Shown: positions 36,819 through 45,950, counted from the stretch's first letter. The stretch is 64,000 nt of DNA from Brooklawnia sp032229645 (GCA_963722295.1 CAVRLB010000002.1:310001-374000), one strand, 5' to 3'. The notes: generated from the sequence alone by a model not told the origin. Numbers and translations: made by a program.

Positions 36819-38283
36819 TGACGGTCGGATTGCGGCAGGGATGCCTCTGGTCGTGGGGGGACGGGTCACTGGCCCATCCCACGCCAAGGCGGGCAAAGGA
36901 TGCGACGACGCGTTCGCGTGGATCAGCTTCCCCGACGGTGCGCAAGTTCTCGCCGTAGCGGACGGGGCGGGCAGCGTCACAGGGACTTCAGCGTGGGGCT
37001 CCTGGGCTGCCACACAGTACGTGACGACCGAATCCAACGCCAGATTGTTGGTTGACGAGTTGTCCTCAGCCACCGACGAGAAACGCGTCGAAGAGGTGCT
37101 GCGCATCGCCTTCCTGGGCGCACTCCAGAACGTGATGATCTGCGGTAAGCTGATGGGCCTCGCCCCGGAGTCGATGAACACGACCCTGTGCATCGCCGTG
37201 CTGATTCCCGACCACACTTACGTCGCTGAGATCGGCGACGGCATCATCGCCGTCATGCGTCACGACAGGGCCGAGACCGTCTTGATGGAAGCGAAAGGCG
37301 AGTCCGCAGCGACCGACACCTACTTCCTCCAGTTGCTCGCCCGAAACAGCCACCACGCTCAATGGAGGTGCGGCGACTGCGGACCTACCCCTGCCATCGC
37401 GCTCTCCACCGACGGGCTCCGCTATCAAGCGACTTCGATCAAGGACGACTACGCCGCCCATCCTGGGTTCTTCGAGACACTGTGGAACCTTCTCGAGGCG
37501 GGCAAAGTGACGCGCACCAGTTTGGAGAACTGGCTGGAAACCAAAACGTCGGTCAATGACCCGCCTGGCGACGACAAGACACTCCTGCTGGCTATCCGAC
37601 GGCCAGTCGGAGCCTCGCGGGGCGAGAACGCCGACGGGGTTCGACGCGACTGCAGTCCAAGACCTCCCAAAGTGACTGTCGAACCGGCCAAGCGGTCAGC
37701 GACGCCATCAGCTCCGAAGAAGCCGTCCCCCGATGCTCCACGACAGGACTCTGGTAATCAGGGGCCTGTCCAGACCCCTGGGGGCGCTGGTGGAGGGCAG
37801 GCCGATCCGACGCTTCCTCACCGACACGCTGGTGGCGAAGTCCACGCTGCTGACCTGGTGCAGGAGCCTTCCGAGAGACAACAGGGGCTCTATGAACGGC
37901 TCCGCGATCGGTTTGGGCTGACTCCTGCGAAAGACGACTCCTCGGATCGTGCTATGGAGCGACTGCGGGGCCAGCCGCCCCAATACCCACCAAGCGATGG
38001 TTCCCGCCCCATACAACCGGGCCCTGAACCATCAGTCAAGGGTGTCCCTCCGCAGCAGATGCCCTCTCCCGGAACAGCGACTCTGCCTGGCGAGACGATG
38101 CAGACGAGAAGTGGGCAGGACGAGGAGACCCACCCCTTCCCGCAATCTAAGACTCCTGCCCGTCAGACACCCCCAGCTCCGCCCACTCTTGCCATAGAGG
38201 GACATGAACAGGTTACTCCGCCGAACACTGACCAGCCAGGTGAGAGTTGCGATCCCTCAACCAGGCTGTGGGGCCGAGCATGA
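36805..38283 (+). CDS. PP2C-type protein phosphatase with long Pro-rich tail
   Basis: About 492 aa. PP2C motifs are in order: GCDDAFAW, VLAVADGAGS (metal-binding Asp-Gly), EIGDGIIAVM, LSTDGL and GDDKTLLLA (final metal Asp). The domain ends near residue 270; the remaining 220 residues are Pro/Ser/Gln-rich and probably disordered. GTG start at 36805, overlapping the vWA2 stop; its stop overlaps the kinase ATG (ATGA). Expected to dephosphorylate Ser/Thr on targets of the neighbouring kinases. Confidence 0.88.
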   Translation: MKRSDDGRIAAGMPLVVGGRVTGPSHAKAGKGCDDAFAWISFPDGAQVLAVADGAGSVTGTSAWGSWAATQYVTTESNARLLVDELSSATDEKRVEEVLRIAFLGALQNVMICGKLMGLAPESMNTTLCIAVLIPDHTYVAEIGDGIIAVMRHDRAETVLMEAKGESAATDTYFLQLLARNSHHAQWRCGDCGPTPAIALSTDGLRYQATSIKDDYAAHPGFFETLWNLLEAGKVTRTSLENWLETKTSVNDPPGDDKTLLLAIRRPVGASRGENADGVRRDCSPRPPKVTVEPAKRSATPSAPKKPSPDAPRQDSGNQGPVQTPGGAGGGQADPTLPHRHAGGEVHAADLVQEPSERQQGLYERLRDRFGLTPAKDDSSDRAMERLRGQPPQYPPSDGSRPIQPGPEPSVKGVPPQQMPSPGTATLPGETMQTRSGQDEETHPFPQSKTPARQTPPAPPTLAIEGHEQVTPPNTDQPGESCDPSTRLWGRA

Positions 38284-39239
38284 CGAGATACCAGACCGGC
38301 AGCGGAAGTTCCATCGAAACAGGGCAGCAGTTGGGCAAGCCTGGCGGAGAGGGAACCGTGTTCCGTGTGTCCGGACAGCCCGACATGGTCGCAAAAATCT
38401 ACCACGACAACAAGATCAATGGCACACGACAAGCCAAAATTAGGGCGATGGTGGCGAATAAGCCCCGACAACGCTCCACGGTGGACAGAAAGTCGGGGAA
38501 GACAGTACCGGTTCTGGCGTGGCCAGAGGACACCGTGATGCGCAACGGCAGGATATGGGGGTTCACCATGCGTGCCGTCGACATGAGCCAGGCCGCTGAG
38601 ATTCACAACATCGAAAGCTCTTTTGCTCGAGAGGCGAGGCCTTGGACGAGGGACTTCGGGCTGGGGTTGCGCGCCAACATCGCGCTCAACCTCGCTTTCG
38701 TTGTCGGACAGGTCCACAGTGTCGGGGCGGTCATCGGCGACTTCAACGAGCGGAACGTCCTAGTGTCGAAGAATCTGCTCATTTGCATGATTGATTGCGA
38801 CTCGATGCAGATCCGAGACGGCACCGGGTGCTATCCATGCACGGTGTTCGCATCGGGGTTTTTCGCTCCGGAATTGATCGGCAAGGACTTGAACCAGACG
38901 GTGCGGCTAGCGAGTTCGGATCTGTTCAGTCTGGCGGTTCACGTCTACTGCCTCCTGCTGGATCGTCATCCGTTCCGCAACGGCATCTACACGGGTGCGG
39001 GCGAGAAGCCAGCCAACGACATCCTTGCCAAGGATGGTCAGTGGCGAGGCCGGTCGGGCGGCATCCTCAAGATTGAGCCGAGCCAGCTTGACCCGAGAGT
39101 CTTCTTGCCCAAAAGCACAATCGCGCTGTTCGAGCGTGCCTTCCAAGCAGGCGCAGCCAATCCGAGTCTGCGCCCGTCGGCAGGAGAGTGGGAGACGGAG
39201 CTTCGCAGGTTCATCGGCGACTGGAAGCCGCGCCAATAG
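38280..39239 (+). CDS. Ser/Thr kinase, YegI/TerY-P type
   Basis: 319 aa. The glycine loop GKPGGEGTVFRV and the Lys of MVAKIYHD form the ATP site. The catalytic loop is VIGDFNERNVLV (Asp and D+5 Asn present) and the DFG equivalent is MIDCDSMQI. GFFAPELIGKDL marks the P+1 region. This GD-x-N-x-R-N / DCDS signature belongs to the kinase family seen with PP2C and vWA partners. Starts by ATGA overlap with the PP2C gene. Confidence 0.85.
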   Translation: MTRYQTGSGSSIETGQQLGKPGGEGTVFRVSGQPDMVAKIYHDNKINGTRQAKIRAMVANKPRQRSTVDRKSGKTVPVLAWPEDTVMRNGRIWGFTMRAVDMSQAAEIHNIESSFAREARPWTRDFGLGLRANIALNLAFVVGQVHSVGAVIGDFNERNVLVSKNLLICMIDCDSMQIRDGTGCYPCTVFASGFFAPELIGKDLNQTVRLASSDLFSLAVHVYCLLLDRHPFRNGIYTGAGEKPANDILAKDGQWRGRSGGILKIEPSQLDPRVFLPKSTIALFERAFQAGAANPSLRPSAGEWETELRRFIGDWKPRQ

Positions 39240-39270
39240 CCTAACCCGATCAGAAAGGATGGTGCGGTAG

Positions 39271-40545
39271 GTGACACGCAAACCGAATCATTATGCGGTG
39301 CTGGGAGTCTCTGCCACGGCGACCCCTGACGAGATCAAGGCCGCCTTCCGTACTCTGGCGCGACGCTACCATCCGGATCACAACTTGAACATGCCCGCTG
39401 TAGAAGACGTATTCAAGCAAGTGTCTGAAGCGTATTCGGTCCTGTCGGACCCCGAGACGCGCACGAAGTACGACGAAGAACGCGGTGGCGCAACCGCCAC
39501 GCCACCAGGCACGACCCCGCGATTCCATACCCCGGATGGCGAGATCCTCGTCGCCGGGACACAGGTGGGCCGGGGAAGCGATGGCGCTGTCGTCGGCGTG
39601 GCGGGGCACCCAGACTTGGTGATGAAGCTCTACTACGCGTCCAAGATCACCCCCCAATCACAAGCCAAGATCCAGACGATGGTCGCAAACAAGCCGTTGC
39701 ATCGCACCGTGCGCGACAAACAGTCCGGCGAGCCTGTGCCGGCACTCGCCTGGCCCGAAGACGCTGTCTTGCTTGACGGGCAGGTCTGCGGCTTCACCAT
39801 GCGGGCCATCGACATGAGTCGAGCCGTTGAGATCCACAACGTCGAGAGCCGCTTCGCGCGAGACGCCCGCCCTTGGACCCAGGCGCTCAACCTCACCTTC
39901 CGAGCAGGAATCGCCCTCAACCTGGCCTTCCTGATCCACCAGTTGCATGCCTCGGGGGTGGTCGTCGGCGATCTCAACGAACGAAGCGCGGTCGTGTCCA
40001 GCAGCCTCATCGTCAGCCTCGTCGACTGCGACGGCATGCAGATTCGAGACGCGAACGGCGTTGTGTTCCCATGCACAGTGTTCCAGTCTGGGTTCTTCGC
40101 TCCAGAACTGATCGGCAAGGATCTCCGCAAGACGGTGCGGCTGCCGAGTTCAGACCTGTTCGCCATAGCCGTCCACGTATACTCTCTCCTGCTTGACAAG
40201 CATCCGTTCAGGAATGGCGTCTACACAGGCCCAGGCGAGAAGCCAGTCAACGACATCCTCGCCAAACAAGGTCAGTGGCGGGGTCGCAGGAATGGATTCC
40301 TACAGATCGAGAAGTCGGCTCCCGAGATCGAGACGATCCTGCCCGCCGAACTTGTCGACCTCTTCCGGCGCGCGTTCGAGGGCGGCGCGTCGAATCCTGA
40401 AGCCCGACCGGGCACGAGTGAGTGGATCGCGTCCCTCCAGAGCTTCCTGAACTCGCAGCGGAAGCTCCAGACCACGCCGGCAGCCTCAGGCCATGCGGGA
40501 AACGCCCCTGGATGGGGCAGGGCGCAGCAAGCGCCACGAAGTTGA
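39271..40545 (+). CDS. J-domain / kinase fusion protein
   Basis: 424 aa from GTG (AAAGGATGG upstream). Residues 5-70 are a DnaJ J-domain (HYAVLGVSATATPDEIKAAF, HPD motif in RRYHPDHN). Residues 90-390 are a kinase domain paralogous to 38280-39239 (shared AKIQTMVANKP-like and SSDLFAIAVHVYSLLLDKHP-like segments). ATP-site Lys (VMKLYY) and DCDGM are kept, but the D+5 Asn of the catalytic loop is Ser (GDLNERSAVV), so catalysis may be weak. A J-domain fused to this kinase suggests recruitment of DnaK. Confidence 0.85.
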   Translation: MTRKPNHYAVLGVSATATPDEIKAAFRTLARRYHPDHNLNMPAVEDVFKQVSEAYSVLSDPETRTKYDEERGGATATPPGTTPRFHTPDGEILVAGTQVGRGSDGAVVGVAGHPDLVMKLYYASKITPQSQAKIQTMVANKPLHRTVRDKQSGEPVPALAWPEDAVLLDGQVCGFTMRAIDMSRAVEIHNVESRFARDARPWTQALNLTFRAGIALNLAFLIHQLHASGVVVGDLNERSAVVSSSLIVSLVDCDGMQIRDANGVVFPCTVFQSGFFAPELIGKDLRKTVRLPSSDLFAIAVHVYSLLLDKHPFRNGVYTGPGEKPVNDILAKQGQWRGRRNGFLQIEKSAPEIETILPAELVDLFRRAFEGGASNPEARPGTSEWIASLQSFLNSQRKLQTTPAASGHAGNAPGWGRAQQAPRS

Positions 40546-40550
40546 CGCCC

Positions 40551-41156
40551 ATGGGCCTTAGAGACTGCACCCGACACCTACACCACGAGTACCCCGACCA
40601 TCTGGCGGCGTGCCCGTACTGCGCCATGTCCAAACACGGAACACTCGCGAGGACGACCACCGCCCAGACACCCGGGCCGTCCCCCGCCCCATGGGTGACA
40701 CCCACGGCCGCCCCTGTCCGCGACAGTGTCCTGCCGACGCTCCCCAACGGCGCACGCAGCAGGCTTCCCGCAGTGGCCGTTCGGTATGCAGCGGCGGACG
40801 CGCATCTCACGCGCGCTGTGAACCAGATCACGAAGACGGTCAGCACGAAGGTCGGGGATGCCAAGCAGTGGCTCGCCACAACGCGGTACTCGGTCAAACG
40901 GCGCTACCAGCAACGAGTTTGGGCGATGCGGTCGAAATGGTCGCGCTGGGCCACCACCACAGCCAAGGAGTATGTGGTGCCGCACGCGGTCCTTTCCGGA
41001 GGGCTCATCCTATTGGCGATGATGTCTCCTGTTCTCGTGTTCCTGGGCGGTGCCGCTGCCGTCTGTTTCTCCCGCGTGGTTCTGCGCCGGGACGATCTGA
41101 TGTGGGCAGGGATAGGCGTCGGCGCGGTCTCGTGGCTCGTTGCGGTCATCACCTAG
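40551..41156 (+). CDS. Zinc-finger membrane protein 1
   Basis: 201 aa. The N-terminal 24 residues hold C6, H12, Y14, H17-L18, C21-P22-x-C24, the module shared by five proteins in this region. A polar linker to residue 140 is followed by two or three membrane helices (AVLSGGLILLAMMSPVLVFL; AGIGVGAVSWLVAV). ATG 5 bp after the J-kinase stop, so the operon continues. Start chosen because the zinc finger begins there in all paralogues. Confidence 0.7.
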   Translation: MGLRDCTRHLHHEYPDHLAACPYCAMSKHGTLARTTTAQTPGPSPAPWVTPTAAPVRDSVLPTLPNGARSRLPAVAVRYAAADAHLTRAVNQITKTVSTKVGDAKQWLATTRYSVKRRYQQRVWAMRSKWSRWATTTAKEYVVPHAVLSGGLILLAMMSPVLVFLGGAAAVCFSRVVLRRDDLMWAGIGVGAVSWLVAVIT

Positions 41157-41328
41157 AGTCCGGACGACCTGTGCACATCTCGCTCCGGGTGGCGTTGGCC
41201 CGTAGAATTGGAGACGCAGGGTCGCCCGGGCAACGTTCCGGCATATGTCGTCTCTGGCCTAGCCCTGCCCGTATGTGCGACCCGCCCATAACGTAAGCAG
41301 GGGTGAGCAGAAGGATGAGGAAGAACCA

Positions 41329-42021
41329 GTGGCGCTGGTCCAGTGCGGCGTGAATCACGCACATCAGTACCCCGACCATCTTGCGACGTGTCCATTCTGC
41401 GCCGCCGAAGGGGCGACGCCGAGACGAAAGCCATCCGCGCCGATCCGGGTCTCGAGCACACGCCCGGCACAGTCCTCGCCGTCAGCATCTACCAGCGTCC
41501 ACTCACGGCCACCCCGCCAACCGACCTCTTCTCTTGGCCCAGTTCCACGATCAACACAGTCAAGTCCTGTCACCCTGCCGACATCGCCCGCGCGCAACCG
41601 ATCCGACCCCAAGGCAGCATTCCTCCTGTTCGCCAAGATGCTGGGAGTGTGCGCCGTCATCTGGATTCTGACGCCAGTCATCGCCTCCTTCGGCACGTTG
41701 GTGATCCCAGGACTCGACGCCGCTGTGTTTACGCCAGGTGAGAACCACGGGAGCACTGCGGGGGACAGCCCAGTCACGTTGTACATCCACCTTGCCTGGG
41801 TCGTCGGCCTCGCTTGCATCGCAGTGCTTGTGCTGAACCTGACTCTGGGAGTCGCCAAGAGGCACCTATGGCTGCCGGTCGCGGGCGTCGTGCTTGGAGT
41901 AGCCGTGTTCGTATGGCTCGTAGTCACCAGAGGCGGGGCGTTGTGGATGTGGGACATCGCTCCCGTGTTGGGCGTCGGCTGCTACTTGATCGCACAACTG
42001 GCCAACCGAATCTCGCCCTAA
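41329..42021 (+). CDS. Zinc-finger membrane protein 2
   Basis: About 230 aa from GTG (GAGGAAG upstream). N-terminal module C6-x5-H12-x-Y14-x2-HL-x2-CPFC as in its paralogues. A Ser/Pro linker is followed by about five membrane helices (MLGVCAVIWILTPVIASFG; LAWVVGLACIAVLVLNL; LPVAGVVLGVAVFVWLV). Function unknown; likely brings the zinc finger to the membrane. Confidence 0.7.
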   Translation: MALVQCGVNHAHQYPDHLATCPFCAAEGATPRRKPSAPIRVSSTRPAQSSPSASTSVHSRPPRQPTSSLGPVPRSTQSSPVTLPTSPARNRSDPKAAFLLFAKMLGVCAVIWILTPVIASFGTLVIPGLDAAVFTPGENHGSTAGDSPVTLYIHLAWVVGLACIAVLVLNLTLGVAKRHLWLPVAGVVLGVAVFVWLVVTRGGALWMWDIAPVLGVGCYLIAQLANRISP

Positions 42022-42046
42022 AACGTGCCGACAGCAGGGAACAACC

Positions 42047-42277
42047 ATGGCCGACAACACCGCCCAAGCCCGAAAGAGCATCGACAAGTATCGCCGGTAC
42101 CCGGGGGCGTACGACAAGGAGACGGCGCCGAAGACCATTCGCTGGGCACAAGACGCCATCCGAAAGCTGCAGGGAGAGCACCCCAGCCTCCGGACTCAAA
42201 TCCCGCCGACAGCTGGACGCCCTGAGCCGTCAGCCGAGGAGCGTCGTGAGCGAGGTCAGATGGCCACCGATGGCTGA
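42047..42277 (+). CDS. Small charged protein
   Basis: 76 aa, helical and hydrophilic, starting MADNTAQARKSIDKY; GGGAA precedes the ATG. No known domain. It lies between the zinc-finger genes, and its 3' end overlaps the convergent TerY-C-like gene by 48 bp. Confidence 0.45.
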   Translation: MADNTAQARKSIDKYRRYPGAYDKETAPKTIRWAQDAIRKLQGEHPSLRTQIPPTAGRPEPSAEERRERGQMATDG

Positions 42278-42567
42278 GGAACAGTTGCACACCGGGCAGA
42301 ACCCTTCCGTCGCGCCGACGGGAACGCAGACCAGATTGCCGCGACTTGACTGGAACCGAGTGGCGTTGTCGCAATAGGCGCATCGCCATTCAGGCGACAT
42401 GTAGAAGGTACCTTCCGCAGCGATGTCGAGGCCAGACCGTTGGCCGTCCCACGGAGCGGTCGTTTGGGAGGATGCGCGGTACCAGACTCCGTCCCGCTTC
42501 TCGAGTTTGATGACAGAGTGCTGGTTTGGCTGCAAACCGCAGAGGTGTGGGCGACTTCGTCCAGCAT
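42230..42567 (-). pseudogene. Stand-alone TerY-C-like zinc ribbon, copy 1 (frameshifted)
   Basis: The downstream frame reads QHSVIKLEKRDGVWY, then MSPEWRCAYCDN and GFCPVCNCSSAIGG, which aligns with the intact copy at 44677-45015 (cysteine pairs and the T-x-L-LG end). The matching N-terminus (MLDEVAHTSAVCSQ) lies in another frame, so one base is gained or lost near 42525, in a CCAAACC run. The second ribbon half has fewer Cys than copy 2. Encoded antisense to the zinc-finger genes. Confidence 0.6.
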
Positions 42568-42725
42568 GGCCGATCCTCACTTCTCGGTGCGTCCAAGCAC
42601 TACTGGAGCGGAGCACGGCTCCCATTACCAACGAAGAGTCCCAGAGCAGACTCGGCACAGCCTGAAGCCGGGGTATGCCCGATAGGCTAGACGCATGATG
42701 GATCAGGTCTGCGGCGGCAGCTGAA

Positions 42726-43374
42726 ATGCCCCTCGTCGACTTCTCCCGCGACCGCCGCCACCAGTTCTCAGCGCATCTGTGGGAATGCCCGTACTGCCTT
42801 TTGGATGGGCTCCGATCCGCCCGCATCGCCTCAGTCGCTCCAACCCGTCTCGTCAGCCCCGATGGCCGCTTCGATGTTGCGGCCATACAAGCCGAACAAG
42901 GATCTGGTGGACGCCGACCTGGAGGGGAAAGACCTCAGCTTCATGGACTTGTTGCGGCGGGACCTCGCCGGAGTGAACCTTTCCGACGCGAACCCGAGCG
43001 GCTCAGACTTGCGATGGGTAAGTCCGGCGGACGCCGATCTAGAAGACGCGAACCTCCAAGGCTGTGACCTGTCTGGAGCTGACTTGTCAGACGCGGATCT
43101 GTCGTACGCGGATCTCCGTCACGCCAATCTGTCTGGCAGCGGCCTGCGTGACGTTGACTTGTCAGACGCTCGGCTGAAACAAAGCGTCCTACGCGGCGTG
43201 GAGTTCACCAACGCCGACCTGGACAGCACCGACTTCAAAGACGCGGACCTGCAGTTCGCGGTCTTCGTCGACACCGATGTGGACAATGCGGACTTCCGCC
43301 GGGCCGATCTGCGGGAAGCGACCTTTGTGAGAACAGACCTTCGAGACGCACGCACGAAAGGGGCCATCAGATAG
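42726..43374 (+). pseudogene. Zinc-finger module fused to pentapeptide repeats (frameshifted)
   Basis: Starts with the shared module (MPLVDFSRDRRHQFSAHLW then CPYC), except that C6 is Phe. The frame shifts near 42860; the downstream frame gives about 27 pentapeptide units of A(D/N)LxX type (DLSGADLSDADLSYADLR) ending at 43374. Pentapeptide repeats form a right-handed beta helix, often a DNA mimic or scaffold. Rejoined length about 215 aa. If the shift is a sequencing error, this is an intact fusion. Confidence 0.65.
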
Positions 43375-43597
43375 GTCGTCTGATCTCGCCGACGACTCTG
43401 ACATCCGCAACTCGGCCTGTCCGCCGATACAATTACGATACAGCGTCGCAATGCGCATTGTCGTCATGAAAGGCGTTGCTGCCGCGGTCGCTGTCAGGCC
43501 AGGCTCGCCACGACGCCATAGGCGGACTCCGCCTGTGGCGAGTCCCGTGAAGCTGGTCCTCCGGGCCCAGCTTGGTAAGAGCAACGGAGGCGACGGG

Positions 43598-44680
43598 ATG
43601 GGTCTGAAGCAGTGCCCGGTTAACAGCACTCACCAGTATCCAGGCCACCTCTCTGCGTGCCCCCACTGCGCGCGAACCAGGGTGGCCCCTCAGCCCCGGT
43701 GCAACGAACCTCAAGCCATCCGACGTCAAGCCAACAGGCGACGAGACAGCCGGGGCCGAAACTGTTCGCACCGAAGCCGACCAGGGCAAGATTACCGCTC
43801 TTGTGGTTGGTGTCGTGCTGGTCTCGGTTGCGGTTGTGGCCGCGATTGCCGTGCTCGGTCGACCTACTCAGGACGACCCGACGCCGATTCCAACGGCGAC
43901 GTTCTCGCAGCCTTCAGCGCCGACTCCGACCCTGTCGCCAACCCCGGCATCATAGTCTATACCCATAGCGACGCCTCCGATGGAGTCTCAGCCAGCCGCC
44001 GACACGCTCTCGACCTGGTCCAGTAGCAGTCCCCTCCAGGGCAAGGGGATCAGCGAAGTGCCCGGAGCAACCGGCGCTGTTACGCTGATCACCGCAGCCG
44101 ACGTCCAGGCCTACAGCGGAAGCGTGTTCGTACTCGACCAGTCGGGCTGGGTCTGGAACTGGGGCAGTAACTCGTACAGCCAACGCCGCCGCCCCGGTCC
44201 TCAAGCCTCGGAAGGTCTCTGGATTGGTGTCGATGGTGAACGTCTACACGACGATCACAGCGGCCTACGCGCTGGACGCCGAGGGGTGCTGTGGGCGCGG
44301 GGCTGCAACGACTTCGGCCAACTCGGCGATGGAACCAAGACTGGCCGTACGACCCCGAGGAGGATCCCCGGCCTTTCCTCTGTCGCCCGGATATCCGGAT
44401 ATGGGCCGACTCCTACTCGCCTAGCACGGTCTGCGCGACCACTACCGACGGCCGGCCGTTCGCGTGGGCGACAATGCCGAAGGCAGGCTGGGCGACGGGA
44501 CGACGAGAGGGTCGCTGAGACCGAAATTAGTCGCCGACGTGTGCAACGTCTCGACCATGTTCATTTACGGGCCGACGAGCTTCGCCATTGACGGGAAAGG
44601 CATCCTGCGGACCTCGGGCTTCGACACGATAAGTGGCGCGAGACAGGGCTACAGGGGCAACCGCAAACCGACCAGGTCAG
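43598..44680 (+). pseudogene. Zinc finger - TM - RCC1-repeat protein, multiply broken
   Basis: ATG with GGAGG upstream; shared zinc-finger module (MGLKQCPVNSTHQYPGHLS, CPHC). A frameshift near 43700 leads to a membrane helix (KITALVVGVVLVSVAVVAA) and a Thr/Pro linker ending in an in-frame TAG at 43953. The same frame resumes with RCC1-type repeat sequence (VFVLDQSGWVWNWGSNSY), then jumps frames at least three more times (VLWARGCNDFGQLGDGTKTG; GDNAEGRLGDGTTRG). Extent of the last repeat uncertain. Probably a decayed membrane-tethered RCC1 propeller. Confidence 0.6.
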
Positions 44681-45015
44681 CCGAGGAAAGTGTCGACCGA
44701 GTCGATGCTCCCAGAGACAGGACCAGTGTTCCCGCACCAGCGGCAGACGGCGACCGAGTCGGCGGGCTTCCAGCAGGTGAGTTTTCCGCAGGAACCGCAA
44801 CGCATGAAGTTATGCGCCTCACAATATGGGCACGCGTACTCGGGGGCTGACCAGATGCCCCCTGACACGGCGGTTGGGGTGCCCTGCGACTCCCACGGGG
44901 CGGTTGGCGCACCGTGGGCCGCCCACCACTGCCCGCTCCGCAACTCCAATCGGATGACAGAATCCTGCGCGTTCTGGCGGCACCGCGCGGCCACATAGGT
45001 TGTCTGTTCGGCCAT
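44677..45015 (-). CDS. Stand-alone TerY-C-like zinc ribbon, copy 2
   Basis: 112 aa. ATG at 45015. Residues 60-100 carry ACPYC, FMRCGSCGKLTCWK and CRWCGN, four Cys pairs arranged as in the zinc ribbon normally fused to TerY vWA proteins. N-terminal part SVIRLELRSGQWWAAHG. It is oriented against the zinc-finger genes and converges on the RCC1 gene. A detached TerY-C could act in trans on the vWA proteins. Confidence 0.7.
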   Translation of the reverse strand: MAEQTTYVAARCRQNAQDSVIRLELRSGQWWAAHGAPTAPWESQGTPTAVSGGIWSAPEYACPYCEAHNFMRCGSCGKLTCWKPADSVAVCRWCGNTGPVSGSIDSVDTFLG

Positions 45016-45104
45016 GCACACACTCTATCGGGACGCGAGAGGAGCAGGACGCCGCTCGCCTGTAGAATCGAAGCCTGATCGAAGAGGCCGGAGGTGCGGT
45101 TGAG

Positions 45105-45950
45105 ATGGCGCTCATCAACTGCTCCCGTGACCGAAGGCACCAGTTCCCAGACCACCTGGCGGAGTGTCCCTACTGCCTTCAGAAGGGGCTGCGATCAGCA
45201 CCCGCTCGGACTGTTCCCAGCACGCTGTCGGTACCCGTCGGACAACAGCCGACGTCGTCCGTTGCGCGTGGCACGACCACCGCCCAGTCTCCTGTCCGTC
45301 GCTCTCATCCTGTCGCCACCACCTTGGGATGGGTCGCTGCCCTCGCCGTGCTGGCGGTCGTCATCGCGGTTGTCCACGGGTTCCTGCCCAGGCCGCAGCC
45401 CGCCGGGCCGTCCGCCACGCACCAATCGACCGCCGCTGTCGGACCTGGCATATGTCTGACGGAGACACCCGCCGATCTGCTCTATGCGCTACCGCCCGAC
45501 TGGGCTTCCCACACGACACCGTGCGACCAGCCCGACGCTCTCGTCCGAATCATTGCAGTCCAAGCTGATGGAGAGGCGACCGACGGCTGCCAGGGCACCG
45601 ACGGATGCATGCGCTTCCGCGACAGCGACACAGTCTTCCAGTTCAACGCCATTCCGCGTGTTGGCCAGTGTTTCTACGGCTACCACAACACGGGTTGGCC
45701 CGACAAGGGTAAGTACTCCGGGAGTGGGTGGCCGCGCGCGCTAGCCCAATGCGGACTGCCGTCCCCCGAGTGGATCGACAAAGGTGACGCCGCGACAGTT
45801 ACTGGAGTGGACGAGTCGTTCCTCGAGCCAGCCCATTACAAGGTTGAGAGCATCGGAGCCGCCGACAATTCCTGCACACAGGGCCAGGGGTACTGGCAGG
45901 TCACCTACTCGAAGGACACGGTCACGGGCCTGTGCACTCTAGATGAGTAA
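45105..45950 (+). CDS. Zinc-finger single-pass membrane protein 3
   Basis: 281 aa. N-terminal module MALINCSRDRRHQFPDHLA with CPYC. Single membrane helix near residues 72-97 (LGWVAALAVLAVVIAVVHGFL), then an extracytoplasmic domain with at least six Cys (CLTE, PCDQ, GCQGTDGCM, QCFYG). The TAA stop lies directly against the left end of an IS982 element, so the original C-terminus may have been longer. Confidence 0.72.
   Translation: MALINCSRDRRHQFPDHLAECPYCLQKGLRSAPARTVPSTLSVPVGQQPTSSVARGTTTAQSPVRRSHPVATTLGWVAALAVLAVVIAVVHGFLPRPQPAGPSATHQSTAAVGPGICLTETPADLLYALPPDWASHTTPCDQPDALVRIIAVQADGEATDGCQGTDGCMRFRDSDTVFQFNAIPRVGQCFYGYHNTGWPDKGKYSGSGWPRALAQCGLPSPEWIDKGDAATVTGVDESFLEPAHYKVESIGAADNSCTQGQGYWQVTYSKDTVTGLCTLDE

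Noticed and set aside
43953..43955. TAG as a recoded (pyrrolysine-like) codon
   Set aside because: The gene also has several frameshifts, so decay or sequence error is simpler; no recoding genes were seen.
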